A DNA stretch of 64,000 nucleotides. Origin: Actinoplanes utahensis. Its GTDB lineage: Bacteria > Actinomycetota > Actinomycetes > Mycobacteriales > Micromonosporaceae. The stretch is from positions 1-64,000 of the forward strand of contig NZ_BOMZ01000011.1 in NCBI RefSeq assembly GCF_016862455.1, read 5' to 3'. Of the stretch, positions 26,528 to 35,718 are shown in pieces; within the stretch, counting starts at the first letter, position 1; each line of letters starts with the position of its first letter. A program made the translations under genes and the position numbers. Under the pieces are notes generated by a model. The model was not told the DNA's origin. It made no database searches and saw only the letters and a list, made by a program, of their open reading frames with translations.

Positions 26528-27162
26528 TCAGGGTGATGATCGCCGACGACCAGGCCATGGTCCGGACCGGCTTCGGAATGATCATCGGGGCGCAGCCGGA
26601 CATGGAGGTGGTCGGGGAGGCCGCCGACGGGGTCGAGGCGGTGGCCGAGGCGCGGCGGCTGAGACCGGACGTGGCGCTGATGGACATCCGGATGCCGCGG
26701 ATGGACGGGTTGCAGGCGCTGCGGCTGCTGGCCGGCCCGGATGTGGCGGATCCGGTGAAGGTGGTCGTGGTGACCACCTTCGACCTCGACGAGTACGTGC
26801 ATCAGGCGCTGCTCGGCGGCGCGGCCGGGTTCCTGCTCAAGGACTCCGGCCCCGCGCTGCTGATCGAGGCGGTCCGGGCGGCGGCCTCCGGGGACGCCCT
26901 GGTCAGCCCGTCGATCACGGTACGGCTGTTGCGTCACCTGGCGGCTCCGCAACCGTCCGGCGGCGACGGCGGCCTGTCCCCGCGGGAGCTGGAGGTGGTC
27001 CGGCTGACCGCCCGCGGCCAGACCAACGCGGAGATCGCCGGTGAGCTGTTCATCTCGGTCGGCACCGTGAAGACCCACCTCGGCAGCATCCACGGCAAGC
27101 TCGGCACCCGGAACCGGGTGGAGATCGCGGCGTGGGCCTGGGAACGCCGTTTGGTCTCCTGA
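26524..27162 (+). CDS. NarL/LuxR-family response regulator
   Basis: 212 residues. Receiver 1-120 with MIADDQAMVRTGFGMII, phospho-acceptor Asp in VALMDIRMPRMDG and Lys in FLLKDSGP; LuxR helix-turn-helix about 145-210 with LSPRELEVVRLTARGQTNAE and SVGTVKTHLGSIHGKLG. Translationally coupled to the sensor kinase by GTGA. DNA target unknown; the inverted repeat at 25261 is one candidate. Confidence 0.93.
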   Translation: MIRVMIADDQAMVRTGFGMIIGAQPDMEVVGEAADGVEAVAEARRLRPDVALMDIRMPRMDGLQALRLLAGPDVADPVKVVVVTTFDLDEYVHQALLGGAAGFLLKDSGPALLIEAVRAAASGDALVSPSITVRLLRHLAAPQPSGGDGGLSPRELEVVRLTARGQTNAEIAGELFISVGTVKTHLGSIHGKLGTRNRVEIAAWAWERRLVS

Positions 27163-27232
27163 TGGGGGATCTTTTGCCCTATCACCCCCGAAGCTTCGTG
27201 ATCCGTTATACAAAGGTCCTGGTCAGAGCCGA

Positions 27233-28135
27233 TCAGATGGGGAGATCGGCCCGGTCTTCGAGCCGGTCTCCCCGCCTCTGCGCCGTTCGTGCCGGCCGGG
27301 TGCACAGCCAGCACCCGGCGACCACGAGCGCGAATCCGGCGATCGTGCCGGGGCCGATCGGCTCGTTCAGCAGGATCACGCCGAGCAGCACCGCGACCAC
27401 CGGGTTGACGTAGGTGACCAGGCCCGCCCGGTTCGGCCCGACCAGCGCGATCAGCCGGTAGAAGGCGAGCAGCGCGGCCGCCGTGCAGAACACGCCGAGC
27501 ACCGCGAGCGACGCCCACGCCCGACCGCTGACCGGTTCGGTGGGCAGCGCGAGCAGGCTGACCGGCAGTAGGACCAGCGACGTGATCACGGTGGTGCCCA
27601 CGGTCAGCGCCTCCGGCGGCAGGTCCGAGGCGCGGCGCTGCACCAGGATGGTGGCGTAGGCGTAACTCACCGCGGCGGCCAGCACCATCGCGGCGCCGAG
27701 CAGGCCGTACGCGTCACCGCCCAGGTCCAGGCCGACCAGCACGACCACCCCGGCGAACCCGGCGACCAGCCCGGCCATCCGGATCCGGGTCAGCGGCTCG
27801 GTCTTCGACAGCAGCAGCGCGATGACCACCGGCTCGACCGCGATCAGGATGCCGGTCAGCGACGAGGTGATGTGCTGCTCGCCGTAGGTGATCAGCAGGA
27901 ACGGCCCGATGATGTGCACCGCCGAGATCAGCGCCACCACCCGGAGGTGGCCGCGCAGCGAGCCGAGGGTGCCGCGCAGCAGGGCGACCGGGATGAGGAC
28001 GGCGGCGGCGATGGCGACGCGCCCGGCGACCACCAGGACCGGCGACAGGTCGTCGATCGCGATCTTGATGAGGAGGTACGGGATGCCCCAGAGGAACGAG
28101 ACCGCGGCGAACAGGAGCCAAGCTTGACGATTCAC
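27233..28135 (-). CDS. EamA-family (DMT) transporter
   Basis: 300 residues with ten membrane segments and two EamA repeats (about 8-135 and 150-280). The first repeat starts AVSFLWGIPYLLIKIAIDDL, the second contains TYVNPVVAVLLGVILLNEPI. Members export amino acids, nucleobases or other small metabolites. It is divergent from a LysR regulator 70 bases away, a layout in which the regulator usually controls the exporter. The 70 bases between the NarL regulator and this stop codon hold no clear hairpin. Confidence 0.9.
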   Translation of the reverse strand: MNRQAWLLFAAVSFLWGIPYLLIKIAIDDLSPVLVVAGRVAIAAAVLIPVALLRGTLGSLRGHLRVVALISAVHIIGPFLLITYGEQHITSSLTGILIAVEPVVIALLLSKTEPLTRIRMAGLVAGFAGVVVLVGLDLGGDAYGLLGAAMVLAAAVSYAYATILVQRRASDLPPEALTVGTTVITSLVLLPVSLLALPTEPVSGRAWASLAVLGVFCTAAALLAFYRLIALVGPNRAGLVTYVNPVVAVLLGVILLNEPIGPGTIAGFALVVAGCWLCTRPARTAQRRGDRLEDRADLPI

Positions 28136-28205
28136 GCTGTCAGCCTGCCCGCGTACGGTAGTAAGCGGAAGCGGTCACCTACTGATGCCGTGTTAAGGAG
28201 AACTG

Positions 28206-29120
28206 ATGATCGACAGCCGTCGTCTCCAGGCGCTCGCCGCTGTCGCGCGGCACGGCAGCTTCAACCGCGCCGCCGCCGAGCTGCGGCTCACCCCGTCCGC
28301 CGTCTCCCAGCAGATCAGCGCCCTGGAACGGGCCGTCGGCACCGCCGTGGTCCGGCGCAGCACCCGCGGCGTCGAGCTGACCGAGGCCGGCCGGGTGCTC
28401 ACCGAGACCGCCGACACCATCGCCGCCGAACTGCTCACCGCCGAACGCGAGATCGCCCGGCTCGCCGCCGCCCGGCGCTTCACCGTGGCCACCTTCACCA
28501 GCGGCGGCCAGCGGATCCTGCCGCCCGCGCTGACCCGGTTCACCGCCGAGCACCCCGAGGTGGAGCTGACCGTCGTCGAGAGCGAGCCGGAGGACAGCCT
28601 GCCGCTGGTGCGCGCCGGCGCCGCCGACCTCGCGCTGCTCTACCACTTCGAGACCGGGCCGCTGCCGATGCCGGCCGGGGTGGAGTGGACGCCGCTGGCC
28701 GACGACCCGATGTGGATCGTGCTGCCGGCCGGGCACCGGTTCGCCGGGCGCGACCACCTGACCCTCGCCGAGCTCGCCGGGGAGCGCTGGGTGCACGGCT
28801 GTCTGTCGGTCGGCGAGATGCTGGAGCACTACGCGGCGCTCGCCGGTTTCCCGGTGCGGACCGCGTGCCGGGGCACCGACTACCAGTTCGCCCAGTCGCT
28901 GGTCCGGGCCGGCGTGGGCATCTCGATGATCCCCGAGGTGGCGCTCACCGCCGACGCGTCCGGACTGACCGCGGCCCGCCTGCTGCCGCCGGGTCCGTGC
29001 CGTTACGTGGGCGTCGCCACCAGCCGCCGGCGGCGCACCGACCCGCTGGTGGGGACCCTGCTGCGGATGCTGCACGAGACCGTCGGCGCGCTGCCCGCCG
29101 CCCCGCTGACCGCGGCGTGA
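28206..29120 (+). CDS. LysR-family transcriptional regulator
   Basis: 304 residues. N-terminal winged helix-turn-helix (1-60: RLQALAAVARHGSFNRAAAE, LTPSAVSQQISALERAVG) and a substrate-binding effector domain (about 85-290). The ATG has AAGGAG with a five-base spacing. It probably regulates the divergent EamA exporter in response to a small-molecule ligand. The 70-base divergent region is short enough for one operator to affect both genes. Confidence 0.92.
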   Translation: MIDSRRLQALAAVARHGSFNRAAAELRLTPSAVSQQISALERAVGTAVVRRSTRGVELTEAGRVLTETADTIAAELLTAEREIARLAAARRFTVATFTSGGQRILPPALTRFTAEHPEVELTVVESEPEDSLPLVRAGAADLALLYHFETGPLPMPAGVEWTPLADDPMWIVLPAGHRFAGRDHLTLAELAGERWVHGCLSVGEMLEHYAALAGFPVRTACRGTDYQFAQSLVRAGVGISMIPEVALTADASGLTAARLLPPGPCRYVGVATSRRRRTDPLVGTLLRMLHETVGALPAAPLTAA

Positions 29121-29123
29121 CGG

Positions 29124-29702
29124 TCAGCCCGCGGCGAGCGCGAGAAGGCGCTGGATCTGCTTCTGCCGCGCCGCGCGCATGCGTTCGGCGAGATCGACCG
29201 CCCGGGGGTACGAACCACCGGCGACCTCCATCCGGATGGTCTCCATGCCGTTGTGCAGATTGCCGAGCAGCAGCGCCACGGCCGCACGGTCGAAGTCGGC
29301 GCCCCGATGCCCGCTGAGCCCCTGGAAGTCCTCCTCGCGCAGCGCGTGCAGATCGCCGTGCCCGGCGTGCGCCCCGGCCGACGGGTCGGCGGCCTCCGGG
29401 CGGCCCCAGCCGCGGAGCCAGTCCCGCATCGTCGCGGCCTCGGCGCTCCACTGGGTCCGCAGTTCCGCGGCGATCGTACGGATCTCGGTGTTCCCCGCCC
29501 CGGCCTCGGCGATCCCGGCCAGCCGCTCCCCCTCGGCGATCTGAGCGAGCCCCATCTGCAGGAACATCACGTCGGTGTCGTTGTGCGGGGCGTCCGCCGC
29601 CGGGGTGCCACATGCCCCCGACAGCAGCACCAGCAGGCACACCAGGACGAACCGCAGACCGGCGTGCGGAGTTCGGCCGCCAGGCGCGCCCGAACTCCCC
29701 AC
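29124..29702 (-). CDS. DUF305-family lipoprotein
   Basis: About 192 residues from the GTG at 29702, a start I hold loosely because no ribosome binding site is clear. A hydrophobic stretch ending LLVLLSGAC forms a lipobox, so the protein is probably anchored outside the membrane. The mature part is DUF305: NDTDVMFLQMGLAQIAEGER, then WSAEAATMRDWLRGWG and ALLLGNLHNGMETIRMEVAGG. The family often accompanies metal or copper handling genes, and here the histidines and methionines are fewer than in HxxM-rich members. Its stop lies four bases from the LysR stop (convergent), and the start lies just after the LPMO gene on the same strand. Confidence 0.8.
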   Translation of the reverse strand: MGSSGAPGGRTPHAGLRFVLVCLLVLLSGACGTPAADAPHNDTDVMFLQMGLAQIAEGERLAGIAEAGAGNTEIRTIAAELRTQWSAEAATMRDWLRGWGRPEAADPSAGAHAGHGDLHALREEDFQGLSGHRGADFDRAAVALLLGNLHNGMETIRMEVAGGSYPRAVDLAERMRAARQKQIQRLLALAAG

Positions 29703-29713
29703 GCCGAAGGGTG

Positions 29714-30490
29714 CTAGACGGCGGCCCACAGCGCCGCGGTGTGCGGGGGCTCCCAGCCGGCGAGCGCGGTGTGCGCCTGCCGGCACTGGTAGGAGGCGCC
29801 GTTGTAGGTGACCCGGTCGCCCACCCGGTACGCCTTGCCCGCCGCCCACGTCGTCGTGCCGGACGTGGCCGTGGGCGTCGGGGTCGGGTTGCTGGTCGGC
29901 GTCACGGTCGGGGTGGGGCCGGGGGTGGTCGGCGTCGGGGTGGGGGTGGTCGGGGTCGGGGTCGGGTTGCCGCCGGTGCCGCCGATGTTGAGGTCCACGC
30001 ACGAGTAGAAGGCGTTGATCGTGTCGGAGATGTTCCACCGGGCCAGCACCGTCTGCCGCCCGCTGTACCCGGACAGGTTGACGGTGTGCGACTTGGTCGC
30101 CCCCGGCTGCGCCCCGCCGTCGTTGAACGACGCGACGAGCCTGTTGCCGATGAAGTACTCCCACGTCGAGGTGGAGTGGCGGGCGGTCAGCACCCAGTTG
30201 AAGGTGACGCTGGTGCCGACGTTCGCCGCCGGCCAGCTCTTGGCGGCGTCGTTGAGCACGGTGAACCGGCTGGTGCCGCCGTTGCACTGCATAGAGCCCT
30301 TGGGGGCCTCGACGCTCTGCGGCTCGTAGACGATGTCGCCGCAGCCGGAGACCGCGCCGCTGGCGCAGTTGGCCTGCCGGCTGGGCGGCGACGAGACGTA
30401 GCCGTGGGCGGACGCCGGGGCGACGGCCACCATCAGGGATCCGCCGACCGCCGCGACGGTCAGCGCGGGAAGTGTGAACCTGCGTCGCAT
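29714..30490 (-). CDS. AA10 lytic polysaccharide monooxygenase with C-terminal CBM5/12
   Basis: 258 residues. Signal peptide 1-28 ending APASA; the mature protein starts with His29 (HGYVSSPPSRQ), which with His105 (WVLTARHSTSTWEYF) forms the copper-binding histidine brace. Catalytic domain 29-170, Pro/Thr linker about 173-212, chitin-binding CBM5/12 about 214-258 with YRVGDRVTYNGASYQCRQAH. Oxidatively cleaves chitin or cellulose outside the cell; the CBM type favours chitin. It is a compact AA10. The promoter region upstream (30491-30674) is the most AT-rich stretch nearby and carries a palindrome. Confidence 0.95.
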   Translation of the reverse strand: MRRRFTLPALTVAAVGGSLMVAVAPASAHGYVSSPPSRQANCASGAVSGCGDIVYEPQSVEAPKGSMQCNGGTSRFTVLNDAAKSWPAANVGTSVTFNWVLTARHSTSTWEYFIGNRLVASFNDGGAQPGATKSHTVNLSGYSGRQTVLARWNISDTINAFYSCVDLNIGGTGGNPTPTPTTPTPTPTTPGPTPTVTPTSNPTPTPTATSGTTTWAAGKAYRVGDRVTYNGASYQCRQAHTALAGWEPPHTAALWAAV

Positions 30491-30555
30491 GAACTGCTCC
30501 TTGTCCAGGACCGCATCAGGGGGACGTGTTCACCAACGTAAATTAAAGACACCTA

Positions 30556-30567
30556 ACTGTAAACAGT
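30556..30567. promoter_or_regulatory. Palindrome in the LPMO promoter region
   Basis: ACTGT-AA-ACAGT, a perfect 5-base dyad within an AT-rich stretch about 66 bases upstream of the LPMO start. It differs from the CelR-type palindrome found before the endoglucanase. Candidate operator. Confidence 0.35.
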
Positions 30568-30674
30568 GTTAAGGATTCTTTAGGGTTGCCGCACGCTCAG
30601 GCTCGTCCCGTGTCCATGGACCCGTGCGCCGGCGTCCCGCCTGATCTGTCGTACCCGGATGGCATGCTGCGCTC

Positions 30675-30977
30675 GTGAAGGTGAAGTTCGAGAGCGAGCT
30701 GTGGATCTGGGACGCACGCCGCGACGAGACGTGGACGTTCGTCAGCCTGCCGGCGGACGTGTCCGAGGACATCCGGCATCTGACCAGCGGGCTGACCCGC
30801 GGCTTCGGTTCGGTGCGGGTCCGCGCCTCGATCGGGGGCAGCTCCTGGACGACGTCGATCTTCCCCGACAAGGCCCGCGACGCCTACGTCCTGCCCGTCA
30901 AACGCGCGATCCGCACCGCCGAGTCCCTGACCGCCGGCGACACCGCGTCGGTGACCATCGAGCTCTCAGACGCGTGA
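30675..30977 (+). CDS. DUF1905 domain protein
   Basis: 100 residues filling one DUF1905 domain: VKFESELWIWDARRDETWTFVSLPADV, then GFGSVRVRASIGGSSWTTSIFP and YVLPVKRAIRTAESLTAGD. These small beta-barrel proteins are widespread in actinobacteria; their biochemical role is not established. GTG start. The last 12 bases overlap, tail to tail, the end of the GGDEF-EAL gene on the other strand. Confidence 0.88.
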   Translation: MKVKFESELWIWDARRDETWTFVSLPADVSEDIRHLTSGLTRGFGSVRVRASIGGSSWTTSIFPDKARDAYVLPVKRAIRTAESLTAGDTASVTIELSDA

Positions 30978-33182
30978 GACCTCAACGGTCGAGGTGGGCC
31001 GGGCCGGGGCCGGGCGGCCGAAGTGGTGACCCTGGGCGCGGCGGTAACCGAGGCGGTACAGCTCGGCCGCCTGTTCGGCCGTCTCCACGCCCTCCGCCAC
31101 GGCGACCAGGCCGAGACCGTTGGCGACCTGGATCAGCGAGGTGGCGATGACGGCGTGCCGGCCGGCCATCGTGACGTTCTCGACGAAGGACTTGTCGACC
31201 TTGAGGACGCGGACCGGGAGGGTCTGCAGCAGGCCGAGTGACGAGTGGCCGGTGCCGAAGTCGTCGAGGGCGATGGCGATGCCGAGGTCGCTGAGCTCCT
31301 GGACGGCCCGGACGGCGGCGCCGCCGCCGAAGACGGCGGTCTCGGTGACCTCGACGACGAGCCGGGCCGGGTGCACGCCGGTCTCCGCCAGGACCGCCGC
31401 CACCAGAGCGGCGAAGCCGGGTTCGGCGAGCTGCCGGGCGGACACGTTGACGCCGAACCGTTCGGGGGCGACGCCGTGCCGCCACCAGTCGGCATACTGC
31501 AGGCAGGCGGTCCGCAGGATCCACTCGCCCAGTTCGACGATGAGACCGCTGCGTTCGGCGACCGGGATGAAGACGTCCGGGCTGACGTACCCGCGTTCCG
31601 GATGCCACCAGCGGATCAGGCTCTCCACGGCGGCGACGTCACCGTGCGGAAGCTCCACGATCGGCTGGTAGACCAGGTGGAACTCGCCCCGGTCGAGGGC
31701 GGTGCGCAGCTCGGCGCCGAGACGGGCCTCCTCGTCGGTGCGGTCGTCGAGGCCGGGCGCGTACCGGCGGTGCCGGCCGCCGTCGGCCTTGGCGGCGTAC
31801 ATGGCGACGTCGGCACGGCGCAGGATCTCCACCCGGTCGCCGCCGTCGGCGATGCCGATGCTGGCGCCGACCAGCAGGTCGTGCCCGCCGGCGTGGACCG
31901 GCCGGTGGATCGCCGACCGCAGCCGGACCGCGAGGTCCTCGCCGGCGACGGCGCAGGCGGGCAGCAGCACGGCGAACTCGTCGCCGCCCATCCGGGCCGC
32001 CACCGCCCCGGCCGGCACCTCGGCCCGGATCCGCTCGGCGACCACGGCGAGCAGATCGTCGCCGACGGCGTGCCCGAACCGGTCGTTGATCGCCTTGAAC
32101 CCGTCGAGGTCCAGCAGCAGCACCGTCGGCGAGCCCGTCGCGACGGCGCCGGCGAGCCGCTCCTCGAAGGCGCGGCGGTTGGCCAGCCCGGTCAGCTCGT
32201 CGTGCATGGCCAGGTCACCGAGCCGGACGGCCTGCGCCCGGACCTGCTGCACGAGACCCCACATCCGGAGCACGACCAGCAGGAACAGCACCATCGCGCC
32301 GGAGCCGAGGGACACCCACGCGATCTGCGCGGGGCCGGTGGCGCCCTGGAGGAAGAGCAGGCCGGGGGCGATCAGCGTGAACAGGGCGAGCGTGGTCAGA
32401 CGGGAGCGGCCGATGCCGTCCGCGCCGAGGGCGGTGTCCGGCCGCTGCCGCATCGACGGGTGCAGGGCGGCGGCGCCCCAGCAGGCGTACGCCACCAGGA
32501 AGCCGGAGTCGATGAACCCGCCGGTGTACTCGGCCGTGCTGGACATCGTCGTGTAGACGAGGTCGCAGGTCAGCATCAGGATCGCGCCGATCGACAGCAG
32601 GCGCAGGCTGGGGGTGCGGTTCTCCGGGCGGGTCAGCATCCGGGCGACGGCGGTGGTGAGCAGCACGTCGGCGAGCGGGTACGCGATGGTGACGAGCCGT
32701 TCCAGCAGCGGGGATCCGGCGTCGGCGAGGGTCGGCCCGACCACCGAGACCCAGAAGATCAGGCCGATGGCGGTGGAGATGATCGCCGCGTCGACGAGGC
32801 CGCCGCGTTCCCGGTCGCCGTGACCGCGGCCGAGTCTCGCCAGCGAGGCCCAGAGCAGCGGGTACGCGCCCAGGTACAGGGCGTCGGCCCAGGACGGGTA
32901 CGGGTATTCGCCGAGCAGCGACTCGGTCACGTCGTACGTGATGTCCCCGCTGACGAAGGTCAGCACCCCCGCCGCGAACAGCAGCCAGGCGCCCCGGTGT
33001 TCCGGCCGGTTGCGCCGGACGCCGACGAGCATCGCGGCGACCGACGACAGCCCCACCGCGTTGACGTAGATCTTGGCTTGCAGGGAGTCGTCGGGCAACA
33101 GCGGGAAGCACAGGGCGGCGACGACCGCCACCGCCAGCCAGCCCGCCCACAACGACACCCTCGTCAGCACGTTCTTCGCCAT
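30966..33182 (-). CDS. GGDEF-EAL dual c-di-GMP protein with membrane sensor
   Basis: 738 residues. About ten hydrophobic segments in the first 310 residues (MASE-like, not assigned), a GGDEF domain (about 325-480) with [11 protein letters not shown], and an EAL domain (about 490-735). The EAL signature reads ESL ([15 protein letters not shown]), but the other catalytic residues appear present: [28 protein letters not shown] and AEGVETAEQ. It could therefore both make and break c-di-GMP, or one domain may be regulatory. Divergent, with 67 bases between, from a chemoreceptor gene. Confidence 0.92.
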   Translation of the reverse strand: MAKNVLTRVSLWAGWLAVAVVAALCFPLLPDDSLQAKIYVNAVGLSSVAAMLVGVRRNRPEHRGAWLLFAAGVLTFVSGDITYDVTESLLGEYPYPSWADALYLGAYPLLWASLARLGRGHGDRERGGLVDAAIISTAIGLIFWVSVVGPTLADAGSPLLERLVTIAYPLADVLLTTAVARMLTRPENRTPSLRLLSIGAILMLTCDLVYTTMSSTAEYTGGFIDSGFLVAYACWGAAALHPSMRQRPDTALGADGIGRSRLTTLALFTLIAPGLLFLQGATGPAQIAWVSLGSGAMVLFLLVVLRMWGLVQQVRAQAVRLGDLAMHDELTGLANRRAFEERLAGAVATGSPTVLLLDLDGFKAINDRFGHAVGDDLLAVVAERIRAEVPAGAVAARMGGDEFAVLLPACAVAGEDLAVRLRSAIHRPVHAGGHDLLVGASIGIADGGDRVEILRRADVAMYAAKADGGRHRRYAPGLDDRTDEEARLGAELRTALDRGEFHLVYQPIVELPHGDVAAVESLIRWWHPERGYVSPDVFIPVAERSGLIVELGEWILRTACLQYADWWRHGVAPERFGVNVSARQLAEPGFAALVAAVLAETGVHPARLVVEVTETAVFGGGAAVRAVQELSDLGIAIALDDFGTGHSSLGLLQTLPVRVLKVDKSFVENVTMAGRHAVIATSLIQVANGLGLVAVAEGVETAEQAAELYRLGYRRAQGHHFGRPAPARPTSTVEVSRV

Positions 33183-33249
33183 CGACCGGGCCCGGCCGCA
33201 GTTGAGGCGACGGGCTCAGTACGTCCGGGAAAATGCCGAACCATTCCGT

Positions 33250-35010
33250 GTGGGGCGATTGCGTCAGGGTGAACTGCTGCCCGCACTGGGGTTGGTGGCG
33301 GTCATGCTGCTGCTCCTCGGCGTGCCGGTCTACCTGATCACGGTTCCCGCGTTCGACCGGCTGGAACGCTCCGAGCTGAGCCGGGAGGCCGAGGAGCTGC
33401 GGGTCGCGATCAGCGCCCAGGCGCAACGGCTGACGGATTTCGGCGTCACCAACTCGATCTGGACCGCCCTGTACGAGGACGTCGCCGCCGGTGACGGGAA
33501 ACGGTTCGCCGTCGACGTGCCTCCGGCGCTGCTGGTGAAGCAGTACCAGATCTCGGCGGCGGTGATCGCCGGCCCGGACGGGCGGGTACGCGGCGGCGGC
33601 CTGATCGACGGCTCGCGGTACACGGCCCTGCCGGCGCCGCTGGACGACCCTGGGGTGTTACGGGGGTACCTCCGGGACGGAGCCGGGGCCGGGGAGTCGT
33701 ACTGCGGGCTCACCAGCGTGACCGGGACCCCGGCCGAGTTCTGCTCGTTCCCGGTCTACCAGGACGAGGGGGTGGGCTCGCCGAACGGGTCGCTGATCCT
33801 GCTGCGGATCCTGGACGGGCCCGGCCTGGCCTCGCTGGCCGGGCAGACCGACGACGAGATCACGTTGCGGGACCGGCCGCGGGCCGGCGCGCAGCCGCAC
33901 GGCTCGCTGGACAGCCTGTTCGGCACGATCGAGGTCACCACCGCGGCCGTCGGCGACAAGATCGCGGTCGCCTGCACGATCACCGGCGTGGACGGGGCCG
34001 CAGTCACCCTCGAAGGGCTCAACGACCGCCCGATCCGCGGCCAGGCCCAGACGACCCTGCTCCAGCTCAGCATCGTGGTGGTCCTCGCGGTGATCATCGC
34101 CGGGGTGGCGATCAGCGTGGCGATGCGCCGTGCCGTCCGCCGCCGGGTGCAGCCGCTGCGGCGTACCACCGAACGGATCCGCAAGTCGGGTGACCTGGCG
34201 CTGCGGATGCCGCCGTCCGGGGATCCGGACATCGACGGGATCGGCGAGGCGATCAACGAGATGCTCGCCTCGATCGCCCGGCACGCCGTCGAGCTCGTCG
34301 AGATGCGCACCGAGCAGGAGGAGGAGCGGATGCGCGAGCTGGCCGAGCAGGAACAACGGCGGGAGGAGACGCTACGCCGGGTGGAGGCCGAGTCGGAACA
34401 GATCATCGGCGGGGTGGCGTACCAGCTCGGCGACGCGGTCCGCGGCGTCGACGCGGTCAAGACCTCGGTGCAGGAGATCAACGAGGGGGCGGCCGCCGCG
34501 CACTCCGCGACCGAGCTGATGGCCGGCCACGCGGCCCGCGCCGATCAGGCCGCCGAGGCGCTCACCGTCAGCCTGCCGGCGACCCGGGAGATGGTGGCGA
34601 TGATCGCCTCGATCGCCGGGCAGACCCGGATGCTGGCCCTCAACGCGACCATCGAGGCGGCCCGGGCCGGGCACGCGGGTCTCGGTTTCGCGGTGGTCGC
34701 CGACGAGGTGCGCAAACTCGCCGACGACACCGCCGAGTCCACCGAGCGGATCACCGCGACCCTCGCCACGCTGACGACCACGGCGACCGACGTGTCCGGC
34801 GCGGTGGCCACCATGACGGACACGATCGCGAGCGTACGGGAGGCGATCAGCCAGGTCCGTACCGTCGCCGACGCCCAGCACCAGTCCATCAGCGGCCTGG
34901 TCGATCAGGTCCGCACCGCGATCAGCCAGATCGACGACTTCTCCGCCGACCGGACCCGTCTCACCGAGGGGCCGGCCGCATCGACGGACACCGAGATGGA
35001 GTTGTTCTGA
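33250..35010 (+). CDS. Chemoreceptor (MCP) with CHASE4-like sensor and HAMP
   Basis: 586 residues from the GTG at 33250; frames extending upstream overlap the divergent gene. Helix 1 about 14-37, an extracytoplasmic domain about 40-250 resembling CHASE4 ([20 protein letters not shown], with two cysteines in [16 protein letters not shown]), helix 2 about 267-292, HAMP about 293-347, then the signalling coiled coil. The hairpin tip is [20 protein letters not shown] followed by [18 protein letters not shown], where GQTRM replaces the common EQTNL. It lies 14 kb from the chemosensory operon and may feed the same array. Possible link to c-di-GMP through its divergent neighbour is inferred. Confidence 0.9.
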   Translation: MGRLRQGELLPALGLVAVMLLLLGVPVYLITVPAFDRLERSELSREAEELRVAISAQAQRLTDFGVTNSIWTALYEDVAAGDGKRFAVDVPPALLVKQYQISAAVIAGPDGRVRGGGLIDGSRYTALPAPLDDPGVLRGYLRDGAGAGESYCGLTSVTGTPAEFCSFPVYQDEGVGSPNGSLILLRILDGPGLASLAGQTDDEITLRDRPRAGAQPHGSLDSLFGTIEVTTAAVGDKIAVACTITGVDGAAVTLEGLNDRPIRGQAQTTLLQLSIVVVLAVIIAGVAISVAMRRAVRRRVQPLRRTTERIRKSGDLALRMPPSGDPDIDGIGEAINEMLASIARHAVELVEMRTEQEEERMRELAEQEQRREETLRRVEAESEQIIGGVAYQLGDAVRGVDAVKTSVQEINEGAAAAHSATELMAGHAARADQAAEALTVSLPATREMVAMIASIAGQTRMLALNATIEAARAGHAGLGFAVVADEVRKLADDTAESTERITATLATLTTTATDVSGAVATMTDTIASVREAISQVRTVADAQHQSISGLVDQVRTAISQIDDFSADRTRLTEGPAASTDTEMELF

Positions 35011-35030
35011 CCGATATGGGGTAATGGCTG

Positions 35031-35693
35031 GTGATGCGGTCTGATCTTCCGGAGGTACGGGCGGGCGCGGCGGCCGCCGTGGCGATCCTGCTCCTGGTTC
35101 CGTTCGTGCTGCTCGCAGCCCTGGTGGCGGGCGACTGGGCGCCGTTGCACGACCTGGACCGCTCGGTCACCGACAGCCTGAACCGAGCCGCCCTGGACCA
35201 TCCCGCCCTGACCACGGCGATGACCTGGTGGACGAACATCTTCCAGCCCAACGTCTTCCGGCTGGCCGCCCTGGGCCTGGTGATCTGGCTGGTCCGGAAC
35301 GGGAACCGCGGCCCGGCCGTCTGGGTCGCCGTCACGATGATCGCCGGCGGCCTGCTCGGCGGCCTGCTGAAACTCCTGGTCGGCCGGGACCGCCCGGAGC
35401 TGCTGGAGCCGGTCTCCTCGGCCGTCGGCCAGGCCTTCCCGTCCGGTCACGCCCTGAACAGCGTCCTCGGCATCGCGATCTTCCTGGTGCTGTTCCCGCA
35501 CAGCCTGCCGCTCCGGGTGGCCGCCGTCGTGATCCCGGTGGGCACCGCGATCAGCCGGGTGGTCCTCGGCGTGCACTGGACCAGCGACGTCGTCGCCGGG
35601 CTGCTCCTCGGCGTGGCCGTGGTGGTGGTGTCGCTCGCCGTCTTCCAGCGTCTCGCCGGCCGGCGGCGCGTCCCGGAGAACGTCGCCGGCTGA
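35031..35693 (+). CDS. PAP2-family membrane phosphatase
   Basis: 220 residues with about six membrane segments. The three phosphatase motifs are present: KLLVGRDRPE, SFPSGHALNSV-like (AFPSGHALN) and SRVVLGVHWTSDVVAG. Such enzymes dephosphorylate lipid phosphates, for example undecaprenyl or phosphatidate, at the outer face of the membrane. Start is GTG at 35031 or the ATG immediately after. It lies 20 bases after the MCP gene and could be cotranscribed. Confidence 0.9.
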   Translation: MMRSDLPEVRAGAAAAVAILLLVPFVLLAALVAGDWAPLHDLDRSVTDSLNRAALDHPALTTAMTWWTNIFQPNVFRLAALGLVIWLVRNGNRGPAVWVAVTMIAGGLLGGLLKLLVGRDRPELLEPVSSAVGQAFPSGHALNSVLGIAIFLVLFPHSLPLRVAAVVIPVGTAISRVVLGVHWTSDVVAGLLLGVAVVVVSLAVFQRLAGRRRVPENVAG

Positions 35694-35709
35694 CGGGCGC
35701 CGCCGCCCG
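35694..35709. terminator. Short convergent hairpin
   Basis: CGGGCG-CCGC-CGCCCG directly after the phosphatase stop and before the convergent sulfatase stop. Only a 6-bp stem, so a weak terminator candidate. Confidence 0.35.
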
Positions 35710-35718
35710 CCCCCTCGG

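Noticed and set aside
27163..27232. Terminator between the NarL regulator and EamA transporter
   Set aside because: GGGGGAT and ATCACCCCC nearly pair but need a bulge; not convincing as a stem.
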